From contig JAGPNK010000001.1 in the NCBI GenBank assembly GCA_020746835.1, positions 5,022,001 to 5,086,000 on the forward strand: a stretch of 64,000 bases of DNA, read 5' to 3'. This DNA comes from Stachybotrys elegans. Its lineage: Eukaryota; Ascomycota; Sordariomycetes; Hypocreales; Stachybotryaceae. This document shows positions 52,854 to 62,774 of this stretch, piece by piece. Every line of letters starts with the position of its first letter. Position 1 is the first letter of the stretch. The translations under genes and the position numbers were made by a program. The notes under the pieces are model-generated. The model was not told where the DNA came from. It was given only the letters and a program-made list of their open reading frames with translations, and made no database searches.

Positions 52854-54192
52854 AAAAAATAATAATAAAAATAAATAATAAAAAGAAGATTGTATACTTG
52901 GGTCAAGCCTGCCCCGGATTGCCCATCCAGAGACTATGTTGAGGACGCCTCTGGGCTTTCATACTGGCCATCTTATTTTGAACACCGTAAGAAGCTCATC
53001 AGGTACTTCAAAAAGCAACTCGATAGATGACTTCATGGAAAACTGCTGTTTGGACTGTTTTATACCGCCACTCTTTGACTATCAGCAAGACTGGCCAACG
53101 GGAGTGCTATAGAAAGAACCAATAGCTGTCGGTTGCGGTCAAAACAAGCTGCTTGTCTCCCTATCCCATGGTCGGGCCACGATCTAGAGCAACCGGGTCA
53201 GTGGCCCTGGCAATACATTATGTTATATGGATCAATTCAGTCCACTAAGCACCATAGGAGGCGCCTTCCTTTTGGATGGCTTAGTGGTGCTACGTTCTAC
53301 ACATTATTCTAGGCACAGATTGATAATAAAAGGTTTACAGTCCTCGGGTACGACTTGGCAAGTCCCTCAATACTGAGGCCAAAGGGTCAGAATTTGCTTT
53401 GTCAGAGTCCCCAACTTCAACACCGTCCAGGCATACAAACCCACACAAGTCAGCCCTTTCCTAAACCGTCTCGCCGTGCTCGTCGTCGTCGCCCAACCCG
53501 CATCGCCGGCCATGACTCATCCCGAAACGGGCATCCTGACGCCCCTCTGCGCCCGCTGATTTGCCAATTCCCCGGCAGCCCTCTTCGGCGAGTCGAATTA
53601 GGAAAAGGCTGCTTTTCTCTCTCTAACAAAACAGAATTCACTGCAGAAACAACACCACACCACCTTGCGAGTCACTTGGCAAGCATCACCACCACCACAG
53701 CCCACGTCTCGCAACGGGCCTTTCGTTCCTGGGGCGTCTTGCCGTGGCCCGATACCGCTCGCGTGAATGACCGAGCTGGCTGACCCGAGGCTATTCAACT
53801 ATGCGTGCGCCTACGCTTGTCACACAATACACCCCCCGTCCATTCATCTTCCTCCACGCGCTGCTCGACATGGCCGTGCCAAGCGAGAGTCATCTCGCAG
53901 CTGGACCGGCAGCCGCCGGACATGTCGCTGGCCCACGTTGACGGCCGCTCGCGCGCGCATGTGTGTGTGTTTGGAGGGAGCGGCAACTTGCAGATAATGC
54001 GCTGCATGCCCGGCTCTCCTCGTCCCTGTATGCTTGAGAGATCTCTTCTTGTCTTGTACATCAACACGAAATACGAAATATACTCTTCCATCAGAGACCA
54101 TCATCAACAACTCCGTGTGTCTTATTCTACATCCACTTGACTCGCCTTACACCCTCACTCACGGCCTAAGCTCTTGTCTTCAACCTCCAATC
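52854..54192. other. Intergenic with AT-rich patch and a possible leftover exon
   Basis: 52852-52888 is almost pure A/T. The frame at about 52893-53027 reads YTWVKPAPDCPSRDY, then SGLSYWPSYF, and ends KKQLDR-stop. This looks like coding sequence without a start and may be a lost exon or relic. The remainder, including 53350-54190 upstream of the WD40 gene, shows no gene. Confidence 0.4.
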
Positions 54193-55224
54193 ATGGACCA
54201 ATCCAAGTGTGCAACCCCAGGCTCTACCCGCCCAATCTCAGCTGACACGGGCCTCGCAAGCAGCTCCCCCTCCTCCGCCGCACCTCTCCTCCTCCTCAAG
54301 CTCCGCCACTCCAAGCCCATCTCCAAGTCCGAAATCACCTCCCTCGGCATCTCCCCCAGCTCCTCCGCGCCCTACGCCTTCGCCGTCTCCCTCGGCACCG
54401 CCTCCCCTCGCTCCTGGATCGACGTCTTCGACCTCGCCACGCAGCAGAGCCACGGCCGCAAGGCCGGCAGCAGCGCCGTCTTCTCCCCGGGCGGCGGCCG
54501 CCTCGCCGTCCTGCGCGAGGTCTTCCGCCAGATCGGCGGCGGCGTCGAGCACAAGTTCGGCAGCTCCATCGTCATCCGCGACACCCTCACCGGCAAGGAC
54601 CTCAGGGAGCTCAAGGACGCTGCGGGGCTGCCCCTCGCCTGGAGCAGCAACGGGCGCTACCTCGCCGCCATTGAGTCCCCCGACTCCTTCAACGTCGGCA
54701 TCTGGGACTTGACGACGTACCAGAGGGTAGCCCGCGTCAGCAGCCACGTCGACACCGTCACGCACGCCGTATTCACCCCTAGCGGCGCTCTCGTCACGCA
54801 GTCCCGCGACGGGACCGTCCGCCTCACCGACGCAGGCAAGACGCTCAGCCGCCTCGAAGTCGGCGGCCACCGAAGACCCTACCCCAGCGCGCTGGCCATG
54901 ACGGCCAAGGGCGGCACCGTCGTCTCCGTCTGGAACACCTCGGTCCAGCAGTGGATCCCCGAGACGAGCGCCATCGTGTCGTATGGGCTCAACGAGTCGC
55001 GCCGCACCGAGGGCTGGGCGCTCTGCGTCTCCCCCGACTCCAGGCGCATTGCGTTCCGCACCGAGGACGGTTTCGACATCTTGGATGCCTCCTCTGCCGC
55101 TCTGCTTGCGAGCCAACAGACTGACATCCAAGTCACCGCCGGTGCCTTCACCCCCAACGGCGAGTCGCTGCTCATCGGCAAGATGGACGGAACCGTTGAG
55201 CTGTGGGACATTGAAGACCAGTGA
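54193..55224 (+). CDS. WD40-like beta-propeller protein
   Basis: Intronless, 343 residues from the ATG at 54193. Repeating units with the WD40 rhythm are seen: SSAVFSPGGGRLAVLRE, PLAWSSNGRYLAAIES then GIWDL, HAVFTPSGALVTQSRDGTVRL, CVSPDSRRIAFRTEDGFDIL, and AGAFTPNGESLLIGKMDGTVELWDIED at the C-terminus. The first 50 residues are Ser/Pro-rich. The propeller suggests a protein-interaction scaffold; no partner is visible. The frame is open upstream to an ATG at 54034 (53 extra codons), but those residues look like leader sequence. Confidence 0.8.
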   Translation: MDQSKCATPGSTRPISADTGLASSSPSSAAPLLLLKLRHSKPISKSEITSLGISPSSSAPYAFAVSLGTASPRSWIDVFDLATQQSHGRKAGSSAVFSPGGGRLAVLREVFRQIGGGVEHKFGSSIVIRDTLTGKDLRELKDAAGLPLAWSSNGRYLAAIESPDSFNVGIWDLTTYQRVARVSSHVDTVTHAVFTPSGALVTQSRDGTVRLTDAGKTLSRLEVGGHRRPYPSALAMTAKGGTVVSVWNTSVQQWIPETSAIVSYGLNESRRTEGWALCVSPDSRRIAFRTEDGFDILDASSAALLASQQTDIQVTAGAFTPNGESLLIGKMDGTVELWDIEDQ

Positions 55225-55835
55225 GGCTTCTAGAGTAAAAACATAAAAGTCACTTACAGCGTGGAAGGCTCAGTATGCATTCAACATCAAGGAGTTGCGG
55301 CGCATATATCAAGGTTACGGTTCTACTCATGTCGAGTGGTGTTTTAGCAGTCAGTTCATCACTGGATTTGCACATAAAATTGGGGGGAATTATCTGGATC
55401 ACTTTTCTGTTATTCTATCTACTCTGAAGTCGTCTCTTCATCGCGTGTATGCAGTCAAAAAAATTGGGAACATACAACCTCAATACTCTACCCCAGATTC
55501 CTCCAGGCGATGTGCTCCGGCATTACGCAGTCCCGATGTGGGCTGATGCTGGAACGCGAACTGATCGCATGCCTCACTATGACGCATGCCTCACATATAA
55601 CATGACGAACTCGAGTGGTAAGCGTGTCTTATTGCAATCCACCTCTGCAAAATTTTCAAACTTAATATATCCCTCACTCCATGCCTCCTACTCCGTGCTC
55701 TGCCTGTATGTATATGCCAAGTTCAAACGCTCGCTCATCTGCATAAATCATCTCTCATTCTTCCCATGCCTGTGACACCGCCCTCTTCCACAATATATAT
55801 ACGAAGCGAATGGCATTGGACCCGTCTAGGGACCT
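55225..55835. other. Convergent 3' flanks
   Basis: About 610 nt, AT-richer, between convergent genes. No gene; probably both 3' UTRs. Confidence 0.5.
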
Positions 55836-58601
55836 CTAGCTCGCCCATCCCAACATCTCCAAGGTCCCTCTGGCTTCAGCGGCAGGCATGTTGCTGACAC
55901 CGAGCTGCCTGACTTGGGTGCCACGGCGGAGGCGCTGCAACCCCGTTGCGACCTTCCAGCTCTCCGACTCATCAATCACCACCATATACCTCTTTCCTTC
56001 CTGATCTCGAATTGTCGCGCGGAGAACGTGCAAGCCCTTGGCCTTCCATTCACCAGTCTGTCCAGTCGAAGATGGGATGTTAGTATCTTTGAATGTTTGC
56101 TCGCAGAGGCCAAGACGACAGCACTCCTTGCACGCGCGCAGCATGTCCGCAAGGTATACGTCGGCTTCTTCGCCTATGTACGTCTTGGTAGTGTCGCGCG
56201 ACCGGCTGGCCGTCGTCTTGTTAAACAAATTGGGGTATTGCCGGGCCCCGGGGTTGGGCGGCGCGGGAGAAGCGGAAGTGGACGAATTCAAACAGTGCTG
56301 GGGGCACCATACCTCGACAGTTTTGAGGGTCCACGCCTTGACGTCCCATTCACGTTGTGGGACGCCACGGACATCGTCGTCGATGAAGAGACCCTCGGTG
56401 GTAATACGGAGAATCAGCCCGTCTGTTACGGAGCCAACTCCTGAGATCAGCTGACTGGCTGGCGTTTTGGAGTATTGGTTCATAAAGAGATACACAGCCT
56501 GTATGACAATTTTGTCGGGATCTTTGGTTGTGTAGGGACCCCGAGTTGAAGCAGGGGGTGTCGTGCGAGCTGTCGTATGCGACGGCGCCCAGGAGGACTC
56601 GGAGCCTCCGACCGAAGACATCGACTTCTTGCGCCTTGGCTGCTTTGGCTGGTCGTACGGTCGATACGAGTGGGCATCCTCACTGCTGACGTATGACTTG
56701 GCTGAAGCAGGAGGGGGCTTGGTGGCCGTGGAAGCTGTCGTCTTGGAGGCAGAAGTTGTTTTTGAGGCAGAGGTCGTCTTGGATGCCGACGAGATATTCG
56801 AGGCAGTGGCAACAGATGGAACAGATGGCCGCCCATTTGGCCACATGTTCGTCTTCTCGCCAACGCTCGAGAAGGCATAGCCACCTTTGGGTCTCTCGGC
56901 CATGGCAGCAGCAGCAGCCCTCCGTTCCCTTTCCTCTTTTTCTCTTGCCTCCTTCTCCCTGGCCTCCCTTTCCCTGGCTTCTCGCTCTCTGGCCTCCCGT
57001 TCCCTTGCCTCTCGGGCCTCTCTCTCCCGGGCCTCGCGCAACCTGGCCTCGTCTGCCTCCTTTTTCCGAAGAGCTTCCCGCTCTCTTGCCTCTTTTGCCT
57101 CCTTTTCGAGCCTCTCCCTCTCTCTCCGCTCGTGTTCGAGTTTCTCTGCGAGGTCCTTGGCCCGTTGTTCGAATTCGAGGCGTTCTCTGCGTTCCCGCTC
57201 CTCTCGTTCCTTGCGTTCCTTTTGCTCTCTTTCCTCCTTCTCTCGTCGCTCCTTTTCCTTTTCTCGCTGGAGTCTCTCTTTTGCTTCCCTAGCGCGCAGT
57301 TCAGCAAGCCTTCGGGCAGCGTCCTCACGTCGTTTTTTCTCTGCCTCCTTTTGCTTCCGCTCTTCTTCTCTCTTCCTTGTTTCCTCGCGGGCCTTCTCCC
57401 ACGTTCCTCTAGCAGCTTCAGCCTTTGATGACTGAGGTGTGGAACGTTGCCATGATGGCTTGGCGGGCTCTGATTTGGGCTCTGGTTTGGGCTCTGGTTT
57501 AGGCTCCGGCTTGGGTTCGGGTTTCGGCTCTGCCTTCTTTGGTTCGGGAGGAGGTGGTGTCGGCTTAGGCGGCTCCGGCGTCTTCGGTTCAGGTGGTGGA
57601 GGCGGTGGCGCCTGTGGTTGTGGTTGAGGGGGAGGAGGCGGTGGCGCCTGAGCTTGTGGCTGAGGGGGAGGAGGAGGTGGTGGTTGCTGCTGTTGTGGTT
57701 GAGGGGGAGGAGGAGGTGGCTGCTGCTGTTGTGGTTGAGGGGGAGGAGGAGGTGGTGGTTGCTGTTGTTGTGGTTGAGGGGGAGGAGGTGGTGGTGCCTG
57801 TGGTTGTGGTTGTGGTTGTGGTTGTGGTTGAGGGGGAGGTGGTGGTGGTTGCTGCGGTTGTGGCTCCGGCTCTGATTGATGTTGTGGCTGGGGTGGTGGA
57901 GGACGAGGAGGAGGAGGAGCCTGCTCCCAAGATGGATTGTGAGGACGAGGAGGAGGAGCCTGCTCCCAAGATGAATTGGGAGGGCGAGGAGGGGGACCCT
58001 GCTCCCAAGATGAATTGGGAGGACGAGGAGGGGGAGCCTGTTGCCAAGATGACTTGGGAGGCTCGCGATCATGGTGAGGAGGAGGCGGAGGAGGCGCACC
58101 TCTGGGATGATGGCCACCTCCAGGGCTTGAACCGTGGGGTGGAGGTGGAGGAGGAGATCCAGAACTCGGGGCTGGTCCTGCACCCGTTGTACCAAATCCG
58201 CCTCTTGTACCATGTCCGCCGTGTCCTCCATGTCCACCGAAATGCTCAAATCCCGGACCATGGCGCTTTGGTGGGCTGTCGTTTTGTGTTCTGCCCAGAG
58301 ACCAAGCGCCGAAACCAACGCCAAATATCAACATAATCATGCCCATGTTGCCGAGACCTTGGAAGCTATCCCACCACACCATAAAGGCCGGGGCCATGCT
58401 CTGGCAGAGTGCAACCAGTATCAAGGCCGAAGCAAACCCGGCAACGAAGCTGTTGATGTTTGGCTGCAGCGAGGGGAGGTAGAGGAAGCCGGAGCCCGCG
58501 GAGTGCTCGGGGATGATGAAGATGTCATATTTCCCGGGCGGCAGTCCTGACGACGACCTGGGCATCTTGCCATGAGGCGGAGGGGGCGGCGGCGTATCCA
58601 T
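55836..58601 (-). CDS. Membrane-anchored proline-rich, coiled-coil protein of unknown function
   Basis: 921 residues in one open frame. In order: a Pro-rich start; two hydrophobic helices (about 50-70 and 80-105); a Gly/Pro stretch; four copies of an SSWEQ(G/A)PPPRP-type unit; long PPPPPPQPQ arrays; KPEP repeats; a strongly charged helix (about 410-590, KREEERKQKEAEKKRRE to EREAREREA) likely to form a single alpha helix or coiled coil; a Ser/Thr linker; and a C-terminal folded-looking domain (about 720-921, TKDPDKIVIQAVYLF to RGTLEMLGWAS) containing GLFIDDDVRGVPQREWDVKAWTLKTVEVWCP. The last part resembles a PH-like or lipid-binding fold only loosely. It could tether a membrane to cytoskeleton; this is inference. 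A small intron in the C-terminal part cannot be excluded. Confidence 0.75.
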   Translation of the reverse strand: MDTPPPPPPHGKMPRSSSGLPPGKYDIFIIPEHSAGSGFLYLPSLQPNINSFVAGFASALILVALCQSMAPAFMVWWDSFQGLGNMGMIMLIFGVGFGAWSLGRTQNDSPPKRHGPGFEHFGGHGGHGGHGTRGGFGTTGAGPAPSSGSPPPPPPHGSSPGGGHHPRGAPPPPPPHHDREPPKSSWQQAPPPRPPNSSWEQGPPPRPPNSSWEQAPPPRPHNPSWEQAPPPPRPPPPQPQHQSEPEPQPQQPPPPPPQPQPQPQPQPQAPPPPPPQPQQQQPPPPPPPQPQQQQPPPPPPQPQQQQPPPPPPPQPQAQAPPPPPPQPQPQAPPPPPPEPKTPEPPKPTPPPPEPKKAEPKPEPKPEPKPEPKPEPKSEPAKPSWQRSTPQSSKAEAARGTWEKAREETRKREEERKQKEAEKKRREDAARRLAELRAREAKERLQREKEKERREKEEREQKERKEREERERRERLEFEQRAKDLAEKLEHERRERERLEKEAKEAREREALRKKEADEARLREAREREAREAREREAREREAREREAREKEAREKEERERRAAAAAMAERPKGGYAFSSVGEKTNMWPNGRPSVPSVATASNISSASKTTSASKTTSASKTTASTATKPPPASAKSYVSSEDAHSYRPYDQPKQPRRKKSMSSVGGSESSWAPSHTTARTTPPASTRGPYTTKDPDKIVIQAVYLFMNQYSKTPASQLISGVGSVTDGLILRITTEGLFIDDDVRGVPQREWDVKAWTLKTVEVWCPQHCLNSSTSASPAPPNPGARQYPNLFNKTTASRSRDTTKTYIGEEADVYLADMLRACKECCRLGLCEQTFKDTNIPSSTGQTGEWKAKGLHVLRATIRDQEGKRYMVVIDESESWKVATGLQRLRRGTQVRQLGVSNMPAAEARGTLEMLGWAS
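56890..57420 (-). repeat. Repetitive Arg/Glu helix-coding array
   Basis: Imperfect repeats encoding REREARE/KEERE-type units in the 921-residue protein, highly biased on both strands. Confidence 0.8.
57460..58060 (-). repeat. Proline/glutamine minisatellite array
   Basis: Tandem imperfect units encode KPEP repeats (57460-57540), PPPPPPQPQ blocks (57590-57900) and four SSWEQ-PPPRP units of about 42-48 nt (57915-58060). Likely unstable in length between strains. Confidence 0.88.
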
Positions 58602-60719
58602 CTCGACCGGTCAATCAGAGGACACGCGGGTGTTGTTTGCGAACTCGTGGACGAGGTTGGCGAGTAATGTCTGGATTCGCGCGGCGTGCTGTTATCGGAT
58701 GATGGATGTGCGGAAAGCCATCTAGAGTCGTTGTTTCGTGGGGGTATTGCTGAAGAATGTCAGTACCCGACTCAGTCATCACCAAAGGTGCGAGACAAAG
58801 ATCTTGGACGTCATCCAGGGGAGAGGGAGAGGGGGGGGAAAGGGGAGAGGGAAAAGGCGGACAGCTTACAGGGCTAGATGAGCAAAAAGCAAGCACAGGC
58901 AAGGAAAAGAAACGCCGGGCTCCTCTGGGAAAGACAACGCTCTGGAACGAGTTGCTACTGCTCAAGGAAATACATTTGCGAAATGCTTGATGAAATAGGG
59001 CTAGTACGGGAGAGCCAGGACGCAAGTCGGGGTCTTGAATTGGCTGGAGATAAAGTCGTAGGGTTTTTTCTGCTTCTTTTTTTCGGTGGCTGGCAGCACC
59101 AAGAGGCAGGCCATTCGAGGCCCGTGTTTACTTTGGAGAGGGGAAGGAGTGGATGGGCGGGTACCTTTTGAGGCAAGAAGCTTCTTAGCAGCCCGTGGCA
59201 GCCCACAACTTGTGCGCTAAGCGAGAGCCAGCCCACTATAACGGCCCTTACCAGTGGCTGCGGGAGCATTTCGACGGCGCTACAAGGAGGCCTGGGACCA
59301 TTCAAACCCCAGAGGGGCGGCGGATCACCCACCACTCCATCCAAAAGTGCACTTTGTTCCATTGGTACACTTCAGCTCAGCCACCTTCCGTCCCATTTCT
59401 CGCGTCCTGACAGATTGACTTCAGCATCGTGGCCGTCCGGGATGTTCCCTGCCGCCCGACATGAACTCGACCTCCCGTGAGGCCATGACCACGCGTGCCG
59501 TCGACGGGTTCATGCCGTGTCCCGTTGGGATTTCCCAAGCAGGCCGCCGTCTCTCATCACCCGAGACCCTGTCCCGTGGCGGGGAGAATGCTACATAGCA
59601 ATACCAAAATCACCCACCCCAATCAGACGACACCTTCACGATACCTGGAACCCCCAATCGACGCCCTCCGTCACATGGCCAGCCCGCCAATCCCGACACT
59701 TCCACAGCAACACGCCCGCAACGACGCTCGTCAAACGCTGGCTCGCCACGTATCGCCAGCGAATGGCTGCGCAGCGGCGGTCAGCAGGATCCACTGCTGG
59801 TGCACTGCCGAGCTGCAACAGAGGCGGGAGAAGAAGAGAGATGTAAACAATGCCTCACCCATTCAGACACGACGAGGCACGATGAGGGTGTCGTCAAGCA
59901 ACCATGCCCACATCCGCTAGGCTGCGAAATTACTCGCCACCATCCATCCTCATCTCTTTTCAGGCGTGCTTCGTCCGAGCCCCCAGCCATTGACTCCCCG
60001 ACCTTTCAGGTGCCCGCCCAGCGGTCAATCTACGCGTTGCCTAGCAACCACACGCGGGTTCGCGTTTTTTTTCTCACTTCCATTCTTTGGTGACGTAGCC
60101 GCCCTGTGGGGACTCATGCTGCCGTCCCCTTGGAGCGAGTCCAGCGCCTCTGGCTGTCTTACCCTGTGAATCCAACGACGTCTGCCTTGCGCCCACAGAG
60201 TAGGTTCTGCGCGTGGCGCCTAATTGGAATTTTAAGCACGTGCCGTAGCGTTCTAGGAATGCCTACGCAGTGATCTCGAGGTTTCGTCTCGTGGCCTCTA
60301 GCGTTCAAGAGTTCACCATTAATCAAGGTTGGTATCTTTGGATGGCAAAAGGAAAGATAAAAAAAGAAGAAGAAGAAAAATGAGAAAAAAAGAAGAAACA
60401 CAATTACTTTAATGTACAGACTGCTCACAAAGCCAGTATAGCCTATCCTGTATAATAAAGGTATCGTAACATGTCGAAAGAATGTGAATACAGCAAAACG
60501 CCGCACCTAATGCAGCACCCAAGATCAACTCGTGTCCTCATGCCCACAACACACCACCTCCCCGTGGGTGCTGTGCTATACCCCCAGCCGCAGGATGAGG
60601 ACAACCACCCTGGTGACCCAAACAGCTCCCTCCATTGTCCTCGCGATGATCCATAGCCACCATGCCACCAGCCCAGTTGTCACCAGCGCCGTTCGCACCG
60701 CAGCAGCAAGTATAACAAG
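58602..60719. other. 2.1-kb intergenic region
   Basis: 5' flank of the proline-rich gene (58602 on) and 3' flank of vam7. No supportable gene. A purine-rich patch (GAAGAA/AAAAG) lies at about 60350-60400 and a CACGTG near 60239. Confidence 0.5.
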
Positions 60720-61796
60720 TCACATCTTGCGGATGCGGTTGTTGGCAACCTTGAGTTTGCCCTCCACACGGTTGGTGTCGTTGTCCAGGGCTTCCAGCAT
60801 CTCTATCTGCTGCTCCACCTCTTCGCTGATCTGCAGCCCCATCTCCTTCTGTCGCCGGATGATGGTCGCCAGCTGCTCGATCTGCATGTCTTGCGCCTGC
60901 ATCTCCTCCTTCTGCAGCTGTAGCACCCCCTGGTTATCCAATTCTCGTGTCTTGTCCGTCTCCGGAAGCGGTGCGCCCAGTACCCGTCCTGCTGGTCGGC
61001 CACCTCGTAGCAGAGCGGCCTTGTCAGATGAGGATGCTTGGGCTTGGCTGGCACTGGTGGAGGATGACATGCTCGGCATGCTGTTGGACAGCTTCTCCAG
61101 ACCCTCGCGCTCCATTCGCGCTGTTGCAATCAAGTCTCTCCTTCGTCGCAGCTCGCCCTCTCCAAGCCTTCCAGACTCTTTAATTTTTCGAACACCATCG
61201 TTGAGCGTGCTAATCAATGTTCCCGCCTTTACAAGCGCTCTTTTGGCACCGGCACCCGCCTCGGCGGCGGCGGTGGTATTGCCATTATCAAGTGCCCCAT
61301 CCCTTCGCGATAGGTTCTGCCTTGCTTCGTGGAGTAGTGACTTGAGATCTCGGTGAATATCCAGCCATGTGCTAGGATCCGCCGCTCCGGCGGCTGCGTT
61401 GCCAACTGTTCCTCCGGCCGAGACCGCCGAGTTGGTCGTACTAGAGCTGGGCAGGTTTAAAAACGCCCGCCATGCCGTTGTATCTCTCCATCTCCGATCC
61501 GGTGCCTCTGCTATCGCTCGGAGATATCTCTCTAGCCCGAGTTGGCGCTCCCTCGTCAATTCCGGCGAGTTGACTGTAGACTTGAGCCAGTGCTTGCCAG
61601 GGAGCGGCTCGGGAGGTGGTGACCCTACTTGCTGCAGCAGGGCGGTGTGAAGGTTCGAAAAATCTGAGTATCGTTTCTGGACAACAAAGGATCGGAGAGG
61701 GAGGCGGAGGGTGATGTTGTAAAACGTGAATGGCTTTGACGAGCCGTCACTGGAGATGCTCGTCGACGGAATGGCAATCTCGGGCGGCGGCGCCAT
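60720..61796 (-). CDS. vam7: Vam7-type vacuolar SNARE with PX domain
   Basis: Soluble Qc-SNARE for vacuole/lysosome fusion, brought to membranes by PI3P. Intronless, 358 residues. The N-terminal PX domain (about 1-125) shows YNITLRLPLRSFVVQKRYSDFSNL, with the basic R-Y-S-D-F lipid-pocket motif, and EPLPGKHWL. A linker with helical ESGRLGEGELRRRRDLI follows. The C-terminal SNARE motif (about 295-358) is EMQAQDMQIEQLATIIRRQKEMGLQISEEVEQQIEML. There is no C-terminal membrane anchor, as expected for Vam7. The protein ends shortly after the heptads (NNRIRKM). Confidence 0.92.
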   Translation of the reverse strand: MAPPPEIAIPSTSISSDGSSKPFTFYNITLRLPLRSFVVQKRYSDFSNLHTALLQQVGSPPPEPLPGKHWLKSTVNSPELTRERQLGLERYLRAIAEAPDRRWRDTTAWRAFLNLPSSSTTNSAVSAGGTVGNAAAGAADPSTWLDIHRDLKSLLHEARQNLSRRDGALDNGNTTAAAEAGAGAKRALVKAGTLISTLNDGVRKIKESGRLGEGELRRRRDLIATARMEREGLEKLSNSMPSMSSSTSASQAQASSSDKAALLRGGRPAGRVLGAPLPETDKTRELDNQGVLQLQKEEMQAQDMQIEQLATIIRRQKEMGLQISEEVEQQIEMLEALDNDTNRVEGKLKVANNRIRKM

Positions 61797-62774
61797 TGGT
61801 CAGGCTGCTCGATGTCGATGGCTCGGTCGTCGGCAAGGAATCGATGGATGGGGCCGTTCTGCGATCGAGAGGACAATGGGAACGCTGTGGAAAGTATGAA
61901 CGGGCAAAAAAGTGTCGGGTCAGGCGACGGCTGGCCTAAATACGATACTATGGCTGGCGTGATGATGCAAGCAGGCAATACATACCATGGAGCTTAGTCC
62001 CCAACTAACATGAACCACGGGACGTCTGGCAGACAAGGTTCAGTGGAGGGTCCAGCCGCCTTAGCGTAAGATGCAGCCTAACGTGGCAAGGTGCCTGAAG
62101 AGACAGGGGCTTGCTTGCACGACTAAGATTGAGACTCATGCTGACAATAGTCTCAAGCGACTCGAAAATATCCCATCACAACAATAATTATCGGTTCATC
62201 TTTCTCTATTTTCCCAAGTTGAAGAAATGCGTCCATTGCATCTGTAGTGGTGGGTTCTACTTGGTTGAATGTGCACGAGACATGCCTCTGCTACATATAA
62301 TCTAATACCGGCATCCTCCCGACGAAGATCACGCTTGGCTCCAGGAGCGCGGCTCTACCTCACCTTCAAATCCTAGATGCCCACCTACTTATCATCGACT
62401 CGAGCTCGTACAGTGTAAGAATACCTTCAGATGCATGCACCGTGAGGGTCTCAATTATCACCAATACCTATCTTGCATATACCTTCAAGATGGATGCATA
62501 TTGTAGTTATCAGAAGACGACCAAGCTGTGCAACATAAATCCTCAAGGATGCAGCAAGACTGCCAACTCCGGTGCTCTCTATTAATGACTTCTAATCACA
62601 CCCTTGAGCAACCACACGTAGGCGAGGGTGTCGAGCCACTCTTTGTTCCTCATCACATGGCAGCTTTGGGGTGCATGTCCAGCTCCAAACCCCAAGTGAA
62701 CCTGGCCAGCGATCCCCAGTGTACCAAACTTTTTCGTTTCCCATACGCCCCTGTGATCTTGATACACCTCACGT
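61797..62774. other. vam7 promoter and EB1 3' flank
   Basis: About 980 nt. It is AT-rich from about 62130 to 62770 and probably includes the EB1 3' UTR. No gene is seen. Confidence 0.5.

Noticed and set aside
54034..54192. 53-codon N-terminal extension of the WD40-like protein
   Set aside because: The residues look like translated leader, and the ATG at 54193 directly precedes the Ser/Pro-rich start of the propeller protein.
57460..58060. Regularly spaced repeats that could suggest a CRISPR-like array
   Set aside because: They are in-frame protein-coding minisatellites in a eukaryotic gene, with no unique spacers of constant length.
56480..58336. Overlapping ORFs of 614 codons (-) and 247 codons (+) in the proline-rich gene
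   Set aside because: They are produced by repeat DNA that lacks stops in several frames. Only the 921-codon frame has membrane helices and a folded C-terminal region.
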